64,000 nucleotides of DNA. It comes from Methylobacterium amylolyticum (GTDB lineage: Bacteria > Pseudomonadota > Alphaproteobacteria > Rhizobiales > Beijerinckiaceae). A model generated the notes under the pieces. That model was not told the origin of the DNA. It searched no databases and saw only the letters and a list, made by a program, of their open reading frames with translations. Of this stretch, positions 1 through 8,042 are shown piece by piece; the stretch's first letter is position 1; every line of letters starts with the position of its first letter. A program made the translations under genes and the position numbers. Location: NCBI RefSeq assembly GCF_030700245.1, contig NZ_JAUYZI010000002.1, positions 62,001 through 126,000 of the forward strand, written 5' to 3'.

Positions 1-1054
1 TCAGGCCGCCGTGGCGGACGTTGCCGGCGAGCTGGATCGGCAGGGTGCCGAGCGAGCGGCCCATGCCGTAATCGGCGTAGGCCTTGGCGCCGTGCTCCAG
101 GATCCAGGGCACGGCCGTGAAGGTCATCACGTTGTTGACCAGCGTCGGCTTGCCCAGGAAGCCCTTGAGCGCCGGGATCGGGGGCTTCGCCCGGACGATC
201 CCGCGCTTGCCCTCCAGGCTCTCCAGCAGCGAGGTCTCCTCGCCGCAGATGTAGGCGCCGGCCCCGAGCCGGACCTCCAGATGGAAGCTTTTCCCCGAGC
301 CGAGGATGTCCTGCCCGAGCACGCCGGCCTTCACGCCGTTGGCGATCGCCTCCTTCAGCGTGGCGAAGGCCTGCGGGTACTCGGAGCGCAGGTAGATGTA
401 GCCGCGGGTCGCACCCACCGCGACGGCGGCGATGGTCATGCCCTCGATGAGGTTGAAGGGGTCGCCCTCCATCATCATCCGGTCGGCGAAGGTGCCGGAA
501 TCGCCCTCGTCGGCGTTGCAGACCACGTATTTCTGGCCCGCCTCGGCGAGCATCACCGTGTTCCACTTGATGCCGGCCGGGAAGCCGGCGCCGCCGCGGC
601 CGCGCAGGCCGGACTCGCGCACCTCGGCCACGATGCCCTCGGCATCTTTCTTCAGCGCGGCCTCCAGGCCGCGGTAGCCGCCATGCGCCCGGCAATCGTC
701 GACCGAGACGGGATCGATCACCCCGCAGCGGTGGAAGGTCAGCCGCTGCTGCCGCGCGAGGAACGGGATCTTTTCCGGATCGCCGAGGCGCAGCGGATGG
801 TCGCCGCCGGTCGTCAGGCCGGCATCGAGGAGCGCGTCCACGTCCGCGAGCGTCACCGGTCCGTAGGCGATCCGTCCCTCTCGGGTGGCGACCTCGACCA
901 TCGGCTCCAGCCAGAACAGGCCGCGCGAGCCGGTGCGGACGACGCGCACGTCGAGCCCGCGGCGCTCGGCACCCGCGAACAGGGCGCGCGCGACCTTGTT
1001 GGCGCCGAGCCCCAGCGCGACGGCGTCGCGGGGGATGTAGACCGTGACGCTCAC
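1..1054 (-). CDS. fdsB: NAD-dependent formate dehydrogenase, beta (flavin) subunit, C-terminus beyond the window
   Basis: The reading frame has no stop down to base 2, so the gene continues left of the window; about 351 residues are visible. It is a NuoF/HoxF-type subunit that binds FMN and NAD and passes electrons from the molybdenum subunit of a soluble formate dehydrogenase to NAD+. Visible family motifs are RGRGGAGFP (FMN loop), CNADEGDSGTF and GAGAYICGEETSLLESLEG. The first ~120 residues are a thioredoxin-like region, as in FdsB. The C-terminal 4Fe-4S binding part is missing. The start is a GTG at 1052-1054 that overlaps the fdsG stop (GTGA), indicating translational coupling. NuoF of complex I is the alternative, but the direct fdsG neighbour and fused N-terminal domain favour FdsB. 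Confidence 0.9.
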   Translation of the reverse strand, partial: MSVTVYIPRDAVALGLGANKVARALFAGAERRGLDVRVVRTGSRGLFWLEPMVEVATREGRIAYGPVTLADVDALLDAGLTTGGDHPLRLGDPEKIPFLARQQRLTFHRCGVIDPVSVDDCRAHGGYRGLEAALKKDAEGIVAEVRESGLRGRGGAGFPAGIKWNTVMLAEAGQKYVVCNADEGDSGTFADRMMMEGDPFNLIEGMTIAAVAVGATRGYIYLRSEYPQAFATLKEAIANGVKAGVLGQDILGSGKSFHLEVRLGAGAYICGEETSLLESLEGKRGIVRAKPPIPALKGFLGKPTLVNNVMTFTAVPWILEHGAKAYADYGMGRSLGTLPIQLAGNVRHGGL

Positions 1055-1551
1055 TGGCGGGTCTCCCGCTTGGTCTCGGCCAAAGCCGCGTCCAGGGCGT
1101 CGGCGGTGAGATGGGCCACCGGCTCGCCGTCGATCAGCGCGGCCGGGCCGTTGGCGCACAGGCCGAGGCAGTAGACCGGCTCCACCGTGGCGCTGCCGTC
1201 GGCGGTGGTCTCGTGCCAGCCGCAGCCGAGGCGGCCGAGGATCTCGCGGTGGAGGGCGTCCGAGCCCACCGCCTGGCAGGCCTCGGCCCGGCACAGCTTG
1301 ACCTCGTGGCGGCCGGCCGGCGCGGCGCGGAAGTCGTGATAGAAGGTGATGCAGCCGTGGACCTCGGCGCGCGACAGGTTCAGCGCGTCGGCGATCAGCG
1401 GCACCGCGCCGGAATCGACGTAGCCGAAGGTCTCCTGCAAGGCGTGCAGGATCGGGAGCGTCGCACCTTCGAGATGGGTGTGCTCGGCGATGATCCCGGA
1501 GGCGCGGTCGGCGCTCCAGGGCTCATGACGCAGCGGCTCGTGACGCGGCAT
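1051..1551 (-). CDS. fdsG: NAD-dependent formate dehydrogenase, gamma [2Fe-2S] subunit
   Basis: This 166-aa NuoE-like protein should carry one [2Fe-2S] cluster on a thioredoxin fold. The ligand cysteines are in LCRAEACQAVGSDAL (mid-protein) and VYCLGLCANGPA (near the C-terminus). The N-terminal part, with LPILHALQETFGYV, is the usual helical bundle. In FDH complexes of the fds type it relays electrons within the FdsABG core. It is the first gene of the visible fds operon and its stop overlaps the fdsB start. The ATG at 1549-1551 follows a GA-rich stretch (GGAAAAG). No LysR-type fdsR is present in the 600 bp upstream. Confidence 0.9.
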   Translation of the reverse strand: MPRHEPLRHEPWSADRASGIIAEHTHLEGATLPILHALQETFGYVDSGAVPLIADALNLSRAEVHGCITFYHDFRAAPAGRHEVKLCRAEACQAVGSDALHREILGRLGCGWHETTADGSATVEPVYCLGLCANGPAALIDGEPVAHLTADALDAALAETKRETRQ

Positions 1552-2159
1552 CTTTTCCTGCCCACTCTGTTCCTTTTCTAAGCTCTGAGAGGAACAGAAA
1601 TGCAGGTGCGCTTCAACCGCGCCGTCCGGTCGGCCGACAAAGGATCTCTGTCGAGCTGTAATACTCGATCAGGCGATCCTCGCAAAGCTATACGTGTCAA
1701 TGAGTTGCGTGCACGCCGCAAGCACGGCGAAGCATTATGCTGCACCGCCGCAAAACTTTGTGCTTCGCGATAAAATGCCGATGCATGTGAAGATTGGGAG
1801 CGCGAGACTCGCGTCTCAGGGGAGCCGTGCGCGAACCGGCAATTCCGGGTTGCCTGGGCCGCGGCCCCTGCGGTCGGACGGAACGAGAGCCGGCACGGCG
1901 GGTGCGCGCACGGTCCACGACGCGGCGAGCCGAGGGGCGTTTCCGACCCTCTCCCTCATCCTGAGGTGCCCGCGAGAGCGGGCCTCGAAGGAGACCTCCA
2001 GGGATCGCGCGGCCGGCTGGAGGGCTCCTTCGAGGCCCCTTGCTGAGGCAAGGGGCACCTCAGGATGAGGGGGTTGGCGGGATCGGCCGACGCAAACGCC
2101 GAACTGTCGTGGACCGTGGGTTGCGCGACCCGAGGCCGGCCATCGACAGGCGCCGTCCC
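1552..2159. other. Non-coding region between fdsG and the GST-like gene
   Basis: No convincing gene is seen in these 608 bases. The part next to fdsG (about 1640-1800) is noticeably richer in A+T than the surroundings and is the likely fds promoter region; on the minus strand there is a consensus-like TTGACA at 1700-1695, but no good -10 at the usual spacing. The part nearer the GST-like gene is filled by a large composite palindrome, listed separately. Short open frames here run through the repeat and have no ribosome-binding site. Confidence 0.6.
1908..2130. repeat. Composite palindromic repeat, family R1, copy a
   Basis: The core is bounded by CCTCATCCTGAGGTGCC at about 1954 and its inverse GGCACCTCAGGATGAGG ending near 2070. 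Inside are GGCCTCGAAGGAG and its inverse CTCCTTCGAGGCC. Outside the core a 12-base outer inverted pair (CACGGTCCACGA / TCGTGGACCGTG) extends the element to roughly 220 bp. A second copy lies at about 35133-35358. Position and structure suggest a non-autonomous, MITE-like or REP-like element. Confidence 0.75.
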
Positions 2160-2816
2160 TCAGAACTCCATGTCGAGTTCCTCGATCTCCTCCGGCTCCT
2201 CCGCCGCGGCCTCGGCCCACTCGACCATCAGCGGCCAGTGCAGGATCGTGTCGCGGTAGCCGGCGGCGCGGGGCGGCAGCCGCACGTCGTAGGTGCGGAA
2301 GCGGGTGCAGACGGGCGCGTACATCGCGTCGGCGAGGCAGGGCGTCGGGCCGAACAGGAACGGGCCATCGTAGCGGTCGAGGCAGTCGTCGAAGATCGTG
2401 ACGAGGCGCTCGATATCGGCCCTGGCACCGTTGAACAGCCGGAAGCCCGGATGGAAGGCTTTCAGGTTCATCGGCAGGGCCGAGCGCAGGTTGACGAAGC
2501 CCGCGTGCATCTCCCCGGAGATCGAGTGGCAATGGGCGCGCTCGGCCACGTCCCGCGGCAGCAGGCCGGCCTCCGGGAAGGTCTCGCTGAGGTAGGCCGC
2601 GATCGCCAGCGTGTCCCAGACCACGATGTCGCCGTGGCGCAGGCGCGGCACGAGGAAGGACGGCGACAGGTGCAGCAGCTCGGCCCGGGAATTCGCGTCG
2701 TCGCCGCTCAGCACCTCGGTCCGGAAATCCAGCCCGGCCATGCGGCAGATCAGCCAGCCGCGCAGCGACCACGAGGAGTAGTTGCGGCTGGAGATGGTGA
2801 GCGCGGCCGCATGCAT
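2160..2816 (-). CDS. Glutathione S-transferase family protein
   Basis: The 218-aa protein starts with a GST thioredoxin-like domain: TISSRNYSSWSLRGW near the N-terminus carries the expected Ser/Tyr active-site region, and SFLVPRLRHGD contains the cis-proline region before WDTLAIAAYLSETFP. The remainder is the all-helical C-terminal domain. The start was set at the ATG at 2814-2816 because GGAGGGG lies just upstream and the family homology begins there; the frame stays open to 2942 through tandem repeats without a better start. Substrate is unknown; GST-fold proteins of this type often handle glutathione conjugates or maleylacetoacetate-like isomerisations. The C-terminus is unusually acidic (AEAAAEEPEEIEELDMEF). 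Confidence 0.85.
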   Translation of the reverse strand: MHAAALTISSRNYSSWSLRGWLICRMAGLDFRTEVLSGDDANSRAELLHLSPSFLVPRLRHGDIVVWDTLAIAAYLSETFPEAGLLPRDVAERAHCHSISGEMHAGFVNLRSALPMNLKAFHPGFRLFNGARADIERLVTIFDDCLDRYDGPFLFGPTPCLADAMYAPVCTRFRTYDVRLPPRAAGYRDTILHWPLMVEWAEAAAEEPEEIEELDMEF

Positions 2817-2879
2817 CGTCCCCTCCGGTGTTCCATCGGCACGGCGCCGCCCGCTTCGGGGGCCCGGCCGGCCCAGGCG

Positions 2880-2955
2880 TGGCGATCCGAGACTCGCGTC
2901 CAAGATCCGCAGCAGAGATCCGCAGCAGAGATCCGCATCCAAGACTCGTGCCGTG
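2880..2955. repeat. Short tandem repeat between ccmH and the GST-like gene
   Basis: The unit GATCCGCAGCAGA occurs twice in direct tandem and is flanked by related pieces (GAGACTCGCGTCCAAGATCC and CATCCAAGACTCGTGCC). It fills most of the gap between the ccmH stop and the GST-like start. No function is apparent. Confidence 0.5.
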
Positions 2956-2990
2956 GAAGGCCGCCAGCGAATCGCAACGCCTGAGCGAGT

Positions 2991-3569
2991 CTACTCCCGC
3001 CGCAGGAGGGCCGCGACCTCCGCCTCCTCGGCCGCCGACAGGCGCCGCTCCGGCGCGGGCGCCCGGCGGCGGGCCAGCCGCCAGATCCCGAGCCCGCCGA
3101 GCAGCACCGCCAGCGCCGGGGTCAGCCACAGCAGCAGGGTGTGCGGGGCGAAGACCGGGCGCAGCAGCACGAACTCGCCGTAGCGGGCGACGACGTAGTC
3201 GAGCACCGCCCGGTCGCTGTCGCCCTTCTCCAGGCGCTCGCGCACGATCAGGCGCAGGTCCTTGGCCAGCGGCGCGTCGGAATCGTCGATCGACTGGTTC
3301 TGGCAGACGAGGCAGCGCAGCTCCGCCGAGATCTCCCGGGCGCGGTGCTCCAGCGCCGGGTCCTTCAGGACCTCGCTGGGCTGGACGGCGCGGGCCGGGA
3401 CGGCCGCCGCGAGCAGGGCGAGGGCGAGGAGCGCGGGGCGGAGAACAGCGGCGCGACGGGGTTGCCGAGGGCGCGACGAACGCTGCGCATCCCCTCCCCC
3501 CTCTGCGGGGGAGGGTCCCCTGCGCAACAGGGGGGGAGAGGGGCAGCGCGACGGCAGCGGATGCGGCAC
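2991..3569 (-). CDS. ccmH: Cytochrome c-type biogenesis protein CcmH (CycL)
   Basis: CcmH is the membrane-anchored, periplasm-facing thiol component that keeps apocytochrome c reduced for heme attachment by CcmF. The conserved region has the redox motif in [19 protein letters not shown], the segment [15 protein letters not shown], and a C-terminal membrane helix ([18 protein letters not shown]). A signal-peptide-like stretch ([18 protein letters not shown]) precedes [13 protein letters not shown]. The start is doubtful: a palindromic repeat (3491-3654) sits just upstream, and the only in-frame starts are a TTG at 3527 and the GTG at 3569 used here, both inside the repeat. An ATG at 3490 would suit the signal peptide but is one base out of frame. 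Either the repeat now supplies the start or a base is missing. Confidence 0.75.
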   Translation of the reverse strand: MPHPLPSRCPSPPLLRRGPSPAEGGGDAQRSSRPRQPRRAAVLRPALLALALLAAAVPARAVQPSEVLKDPALEHRAREISAELRCLVCQNQSIDDSDAPLAKDLRLIVRERLEKGDSDRAVLDYVVARYGEFVLLRPVFAPHTLLLWLTPALAVLLGGLGIWRLARRRAPAPERRLSAAEEAEVAALLRRE

Positions 3570-3654
3570 GCGGCGCGACCTCTCCGGACGCGGCGCTCCC
3601 CTCTCCCGACCCGGCCTGACGGCCGGGCCACCCTCCCCCGCAGAGGGGGGAGGG
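3491..3654. repeat. Palindromic repeat, family R2, copy a (ccmF-ccmH gap)
   Basis: The element is bounded by CCCCTCCCCCCTCTGCGGGG and the inverse CCCGCAGAGGGGGGAGG, with internal pieces reading CAACAGGGGGGGAGAGGGG and CCTCTCCCGACCCGGCC. It can fold into one long hairpin. A closely similar copy lies inside the small terminase gene (37065-37231), and a diverged version is at the right edge of the window. Confidence 0.75.
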
Positions 3655-3694
3655 AAGGCCGCGGCGGGCGCCGGGCTCCTGAAAAGACCCGCCC

Positions 3695-5713
3695 TCATTC
3701 CGCCGGCACCGCGGCGGCCTGCGGCAGCGGGCGCGCCCGGGCCTTGGCCGGGGCGCCGACCCGCATGCGCCGGTCGGTGAGCGCGAGGGCGCCGCCCGCC
3801 GCCATCACCACGGCGCCGAGCCAGATCAGCAGCACCAGGGGCTTGTAGTACAGCCGCAGGCCGACGCCGCCGTCCGCGCCCATCTCGCCGAGGCTGGCGT
3901 AGACTTGGCTCGCGCCGACCGTGAGCAGGCCCGATTCCGTCACCGTCATCCGGCGGCTCGGGTAGAAGCGCTTGCCGGTCTCGACGTGGCCGACCATGTG
4001 GCCGACCCCTTCGCCGTCGCGCTCGCGCACGGTGAGGAAGGCGGCGGCCTCCTCGTAGTTCGGGCCGGTGCGGGGGGCGAGGCGGTCGAGGGTGGCGACG
4101 TAGGGGCCGGTGGCCAGCGTCTCGCCGGGCTTCAGGGTCGCCAGGGCCTCCGTGGCCCAGCCCTGCGCGGCGATGCCGATCACCACGACGCCGACGCCGG
4201 CATGGGCCAGGGCGGTGCCCCAGGCCGAGCGCGGCAGGCCGAGCGCCCGGCGGGCGATCTGGCCCGGCACCCGCGTCCGGCTCGCGCCGTAGCCGCGGGC
4301 CCGGTGGTAGATCTCCAGGGCGGACCCGATCAGCAGGTAGGCGCCCAGCCCGACCCCGACCGGGGCCATCACCGGGCCGCCCCAGGCGAACGCCAGGGTC
4401 GCGAACCCCGCGGCCAGCGCGACGGCCAGCGCGAAGAACAGGCGCTGGGAGGCGGCCAGCACGTCGCCGCGCTTCCAGGCGAGCGCCTGCCCGAACGGCA
4501 CGATCAGCAGCAGCGGGATCGCGAGCGGCACGAAGGTCGCGTTGAAGAAGGGCGGCCCGACCGTGATCTTCTCCCCCGTCAGCATCTCCAGGAGCAGCGG
4601 GTAGAGCGTGCCGACGAACACCGTGGCGCAGGCGGCCACCAGGAACAGGTTGTTGAGGACCAGCGCGCCCTCCCGCGAGATCGGCGCGAACAGGCCGCCC
4701 TGGCGCAGGAGCGGCGCGCGCCACGCGAACAGGGTGAGCGAGCCGCCGATGAACAGCACGAGGATCGCGAGGATGAAGACGCCGCGGGTCGGGTCGGTGG
4801 CGAAGGAGTGCACCGAGGTGATCACCCCGGAGCGCACGAGGAAGGTGCCGACGAGCGAGAGCGAGAAGGTGAGGATGGCGAGCAGGACCGTCCACACCTT
4901 CAGGGCGTCGCGCTTCTCCATCACCACCGTGGAGTGCAGGAGCGCCGTGCCGGCGATCCAGGGCATCAGCGAGGCGTTCTCGACCGGGTCCCAGAACCAC
5001 CAGCCGCCCCAGCCGAGCTCGTAGTAGGCCCAGTACGAGCCCATCGCGATGCCGAGCGTCAGGAACACCCAGGCGGTGAGCGTCCAGGGCCGCACCGCCC
5101 GCGCCCAGACCGCGTCGATGCGCCCGTCGATCAGCGCGGCCACGGCGAAGGCGAAGCTGATCGAGAAGCCGACATAGCCGACGTAGAGCAGCGGCGGGTG
5201 GATCGCGAGGCCGGGATCCTGGAGCAGCGGGTTGAGGTCGTTGCCCTCCAGCGGCGCCGGGATCACCCGGGTGAACGGGTTCGAAGCCGTGACGATGAAC
5301 AGCACGAACACGAAGGTGATCAGCCCCTGCACCCCCAGCGTGTTGGCCCGGAGCTTGGGCGGCACCGAGTTGCGCGCGGCCGCGACGCAGGCGCCGAACA
5401 GGGTGAGGATCAGCACCCAGAGGAGCATCGAGCCCTCGTGGTTCCCCCAGACGCCGGAGAGCTTGTAGATCAGCGGCTTCTGGGTGTGCGAGTTCTCGAC
5501 GACGTTCTGGACCGAGAAGTCGGAGGTGGCGTGCGCGTAGGTGAGCGCGGCGAACGCGAACAGCACGCAGGCGAACGCGCCGAGCGCCGCCTGCCCCGCG
5601 GTCTGGCGGAGCGCCGGGTCGCCCGAGCGGGCCGCCCAGACCGGCATCACCGCCTGGACGAGGGAGAGGGCCAGCGCCAGCGCCAGCGCGAAATGTCCGG
5701 TCTCGACGATCAC
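3695..5713 (-). CDS. ccmF: Heme lyase / cytochrome c maturation protein CcmF (CycK)
   Basis: This 672-aa polytopic inner-membrane protein ligates heme from holo-CcmE to apocytochrome c. The diagnostic WWD domain is at residues 234-252 ([19 protein letters not shown]), with conserved histidines nearby (H172 in [13 protein letters not shown]260 after the WWD segment). Many hydrophobic segments span the protein, with a large periplasmic loop near the C-terminus. Length is normal for the family. It starts with ATG at 5711-5713, 10 bases after ccmE. The order ccmI-ccmE-ccmF-ccmH is the standard alphaproteobacterial one; ccmG and ccmABCD are not in the window. Confidence 0.95.
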   Translation of the reverse strand: MIVETGHFALALALALSLVQAVMPVWAARSGDPALRQTAGQAALGAFACVLFAFAALTYAHATSDFSVQNVVENSHTQKPLIYKLSGVWGNHEGSMLLWVLILTLFGACVAAARNSVPPKLRANTLGVQGLITFVFVLFIVTASNPFTRVIPAPLEGNDLNPLLQDPGLAIHPPLLYVGYVGFSISFAFAVAALIDGRIDAVWARAVRPWTLTAWVFLTLGIAMGSYWAYYELGWGGWWFWDPVENASLMPWIAGTALLHSTVVMEKRDALKVWTVLLAILTFSLSLVGTFLVRSGVITSVHSFATDPTRGVFILAILVLFIGGSLTLFAWRAPLLRQGGLFAPISREGALVLNNLFLVAACATVFVGTLYPLLLEMLTGEKITVGPPFFNATFVPLAIPLLLIVPFGQALAWKRGDVLAASQRLFFALAVALAAGFATLAFAWGGPVMAPVGVGLGAYLLIGSALEIYHRARGYGASRTRVPGQIARRALGLPRSAWGTALAHAGVGVVVIGIAAQGWATEALATLKPGETLATGPYVATLDRLAPRTGPNYEEAAAFLTVRERDGEGVGHMVGHVETGKRFYPSRRMTVTESGLLTVGASQVYASLGEMGADGGVGLRLYYKPLVLLIWLGAVVMAAGGALALTDRRMRVGAPAKARARPLPQAAAVPAE

Positions 5714-5723
5714 GGAGCGCGCC

Positions 5724-6236
5724 TCACCGCTCGCTGCGCGGCCCGAGGGTGCCGCCGGCCGAGGCCGTCGCAGCCTCCTTGCCGGTCCCCTTGGCCGCCT
5801 CCTTGCCCTCCTGCCACCGTCCCTGCGCCTTGAGCGCGTCGGCGACCTCGCGGGGCATGTACGATTCGTCGTGCTTGGCGAGCACGGTGTCGGCGCGGAA
5901 CAGGCCGCCCGGCTCCAGCACGCCCTCGGCCACCACGCCCTGGCCCTCGCGGAACAGGTCGGGCAGCAGGCCCCGGTACTGCACCGCGACCGTGGCGTTG
6001 GTGTCCGTGACGGCGAACTCGACCGTCTCCCCGGCGCCGCGCTTCAGCGAGCCGTCCTTGACGAGGCCGCCGAGCCGCAGCCGGGTGCCCGGCGCGATGC
6101 CCTGCGCGGCGATGTCGGTGGGGGAGCGGAAGAACACGATCGAGCCGCTCATCGCGAACAGGATCAGCCCGACCGCCAGCGCGAGGACGCTGCCGCAGGC
6201 GGCGATCAGGATGAGGCGGCGGCTCTTGCGCGTCAC
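5724..6236 (-). CDS. ccmE: Cytochrome c maturation heme chaperone CcmE (CycJ)
   Basis: CcmE is a periplasmic, membrane-anchored OB-fold chaperone that binds heme covalently and hands it to CcmF. In this 170-aa protein the heme-binding histidine is H122 in [10 protein letters not shown], with the downstream tyrosine also present. Residues ~8-30 form the N-terminal membrane anchor. The C-terminal ~35 residues are a low-complexity, charged tail of the kind often variable in this family. It lies between ccmI and ccmF on the same strand with short gaps, so co-transcription is expected. Confidence 0.95.
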   Translation of the reverse strand: MTRKSRRLILIAACGSVLALAVGLILFAMSGSIVFFRSPTDIAAQGIAPGTRLRLGGLVKDGSLKRGAGETVEFAVTDTNATVAVQYRGLLPDLFREGQGVVAEGVLEPGGLFRADTVLAKHDESYMPREVADALKAQGRWQEGKEAAKGTGKEAATASAGGTLGPRSER

Positions 6237-6374
6237 GACTTCCGTCCCCCGACCTCCGGGGCGCGGGCCGCGGAGGTGAACCGTTCTCGTTCTAACCTGG
6301 GACGGGTGTCGGACGCGGCGGGGCCCGGGTCAAGGCCGCGGGGCCGGACCAAGCGCCAGGGGCGACCTTTGGCG

Positions 6375-7850
6375 TCAGGGACGACCCTTGGCGGCAGGGT
6401 CGGGCAGGCCGAGTTCCCGCCCCAGGCCGTCGAGGCGGCCGACCGCCTCGGGGTCGGCGGCCAGCGCCATGCGGGCGCGGTCGAGGGCCTTGGCCGCCTG
6501 GTCCCGCTGTCCGAGGACGCTGTAGGCGCGCACGAGGCGGAGCCACTCGTCGGCCGTGCCGCCCTTGGCGGCGAGCCGGCGGTCGAGCCCCTCGACCATG
6601 CCGCGGATGGCGGCCTGCTGCTCGGCCGGCGGCAGGGCACGCACCGCGTCCGCGTCGGGACGGGCCTCCGCCGCGGCCGGCGCCTGCGGCCGATCCGGGT
6701 CGAGGCCGAGTTCGCGCGCGCCGGCCTCGACCCGCGCGAGGCCGCCGGGGTCGCCGGCCAGCGCCACCCGGGCGCGGGCGACGGCGGCCGCCGCCCGGTC
6801 GCGCTCGCCGAGCACGGCGCGGGAGCGGGCGAGGCGCAGCCACTCGTCCGGCGTGCCGCCCCCCGCCTTGAGGCGTGCGTCGAGCCCGTCGACCATGCCG
6901 CGGATCTGGGCCTGCTGCTCCGCCGGGATTTTTTTCAGGGGGGCGGAGGGCGCCTCGGAGGACTCGGAGGGGGGCTCCGCGGGCGGCGGCGCGGGCTCGC
7001 CCTTCAGGCGGGCGAGCGTCTGGCGGACGGTCTCCAGCCAGGGCGCGCCGGCCGGGCTCGCGTCGTTCAGGGCGGTGAGCTGGCGGATCGCCTCGGCGGT
7101 GTCGCCCGCCTGCTCGGCGGCGCGGGCGATGTAGAACCGGGCCTTGGGGGCGTGCGGGTCCGCCACCAGCGCCCGCTCGAACAGCGCCCTTGCCTGCGGC
7201 GGCACGGTCCCGTTCTCGGCCGCCGTCAGGGCCTCGCCCCAGTCGGACAGCGTCTCGGCCGTCTCGCCCTTCAGCTTCGCGACCCGGGCGTAGGCGCGCG
7301 CCGCGTCGTCGAACCGGCCGGTGCGCATGTAGACCGGGGCGAGCACCTGCCAGCCGCGGGCGTCGTCGGGGTCGCGGGCGAGCCGCGCCTCGATCTGGGC
7401 CACCGCCTTCGCCAGCTCGTCGGCGCCGCCGCGGGCCGCCTGCCGGTCGGCCTCGGTCTGGGCGGGCAGCTCCGGCGAGCCGTAGAGGCCGTAGGCGATC
7501 AGCGCGATCAGGGGGATGGTGGACAGCGCGAAGGCCGAGGCGGCCCGGCGGCGGCGCAGCGACGGCTCGGCCAGCGGCGCGTCGCCGCCCTCCCCCCCGG
7601 CCTCGCGGCTCGCGCGCAGCAGGCGGCGGCCCGCCTCGGCCCGGGCGGCCTCGGCCTCCGCGGGGGCGATCAGCCCGCGCTCCTGGTCGCGCGCGATCTC
7701 GGCGATCTGATCCTCGTAGAAGGCGGTCTCGGTGCCGACGCCCTCCCCCGCCCGCTCCGAGGCGGGGGCGGTGCGGCGCGACATCGGCCAGAGCAGGCCG
7801 AGCACGGCCGCGGCGGTCATGCCCGCCAGGATGAACCAGATCGCCGTCAT
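6375..7850 (-). CDS. ccmI: Cytochrome c maturation protein CcmI (CycH), TPR-containing
   Basis: CcmI is an apocytochrome c chaperone in the inner membrane. The 491-aa protein begins with a membrane helix (TAIWFILAGMTAAAVLGLLW), has a cytoplasmic loop ending in a second helix (~residues 100-120), then a periplasmic TPR region. The C-terminal third contains a tandem duplication: two ~80-residue modules each beginning EQQAQIRGMVDGLDARL or EQQAAIRGMVEGLDRRL and ending RELGLDPDRP or RELGLPDPAA. The ATG at 7848-7850 was chosen because it begins the membrane helix and is preceded by AAGG; the upstream in-frame extension is not family-like. First gene of the ccmIEFH operon. Confidence 0.92.
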   Translation of the reverse strand: MTAIWFILAGMTAAAVLGLLWPMSRRTAPASERAGEGVGTETAFYEDQIAEIARDQERGLIAPAEAEAARAEAGRRLLRASREAGGEGGDAPLAEPSLRRRRAASAFALSTIPLIALIAYGLYGSPELPAQTEADRQAARGGADELAKAVAQIEARLARDPDDARGWQVLAPVYMRTGRFDDAARAYARVAKLKGETAETLSDWGEALTAAENGTVPPQARALFERALVADPHAPKARFYIARAAEQAGDTAEAIRQLTALNDASPAGAPWLETVRQTLARLKGEPAPPPAEPPSESSEAPSAPLKKIPAEQQAQIRGMVDGLDARLKAGGGTPDEWLRLARSRAVLGERDRAAAAVARARVALAGDPGGLARVEAGARELGLDPDRPQAPAAAEARPDADAVRALPPAEQQAAIRGMVEGLDRRLAAKGGTADEWLRLVRAYSVLGQRDQAAKALDRARMALAADPEAVGRLDGLGRELGLPDPAAKGRP

Positions 7851-8042
7851 CGAACCTTCGCCGACGGGCCGGACCGGCCCGCATCCGCGCGCGGGGTCCG
7901 CGCCCGTCCCCGGCACGCCCCCGCTCGCCGGGAGGGTGTCACGCAACTGTCCCGCGAAGACAAGTGCGGCACCGCGGCCCGCCCCCGGGCGCGCTCACCC
8001 CCAGGCGCGCTCACCCCCAGGCGCGCTCACCTCCGGACGCGC

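Noticed and set aside
1957..2071. Small open frames within the R1 repeat
   Set aside because: They have no ribosome-binding site, overlap a palindrome and differ between the two copies.
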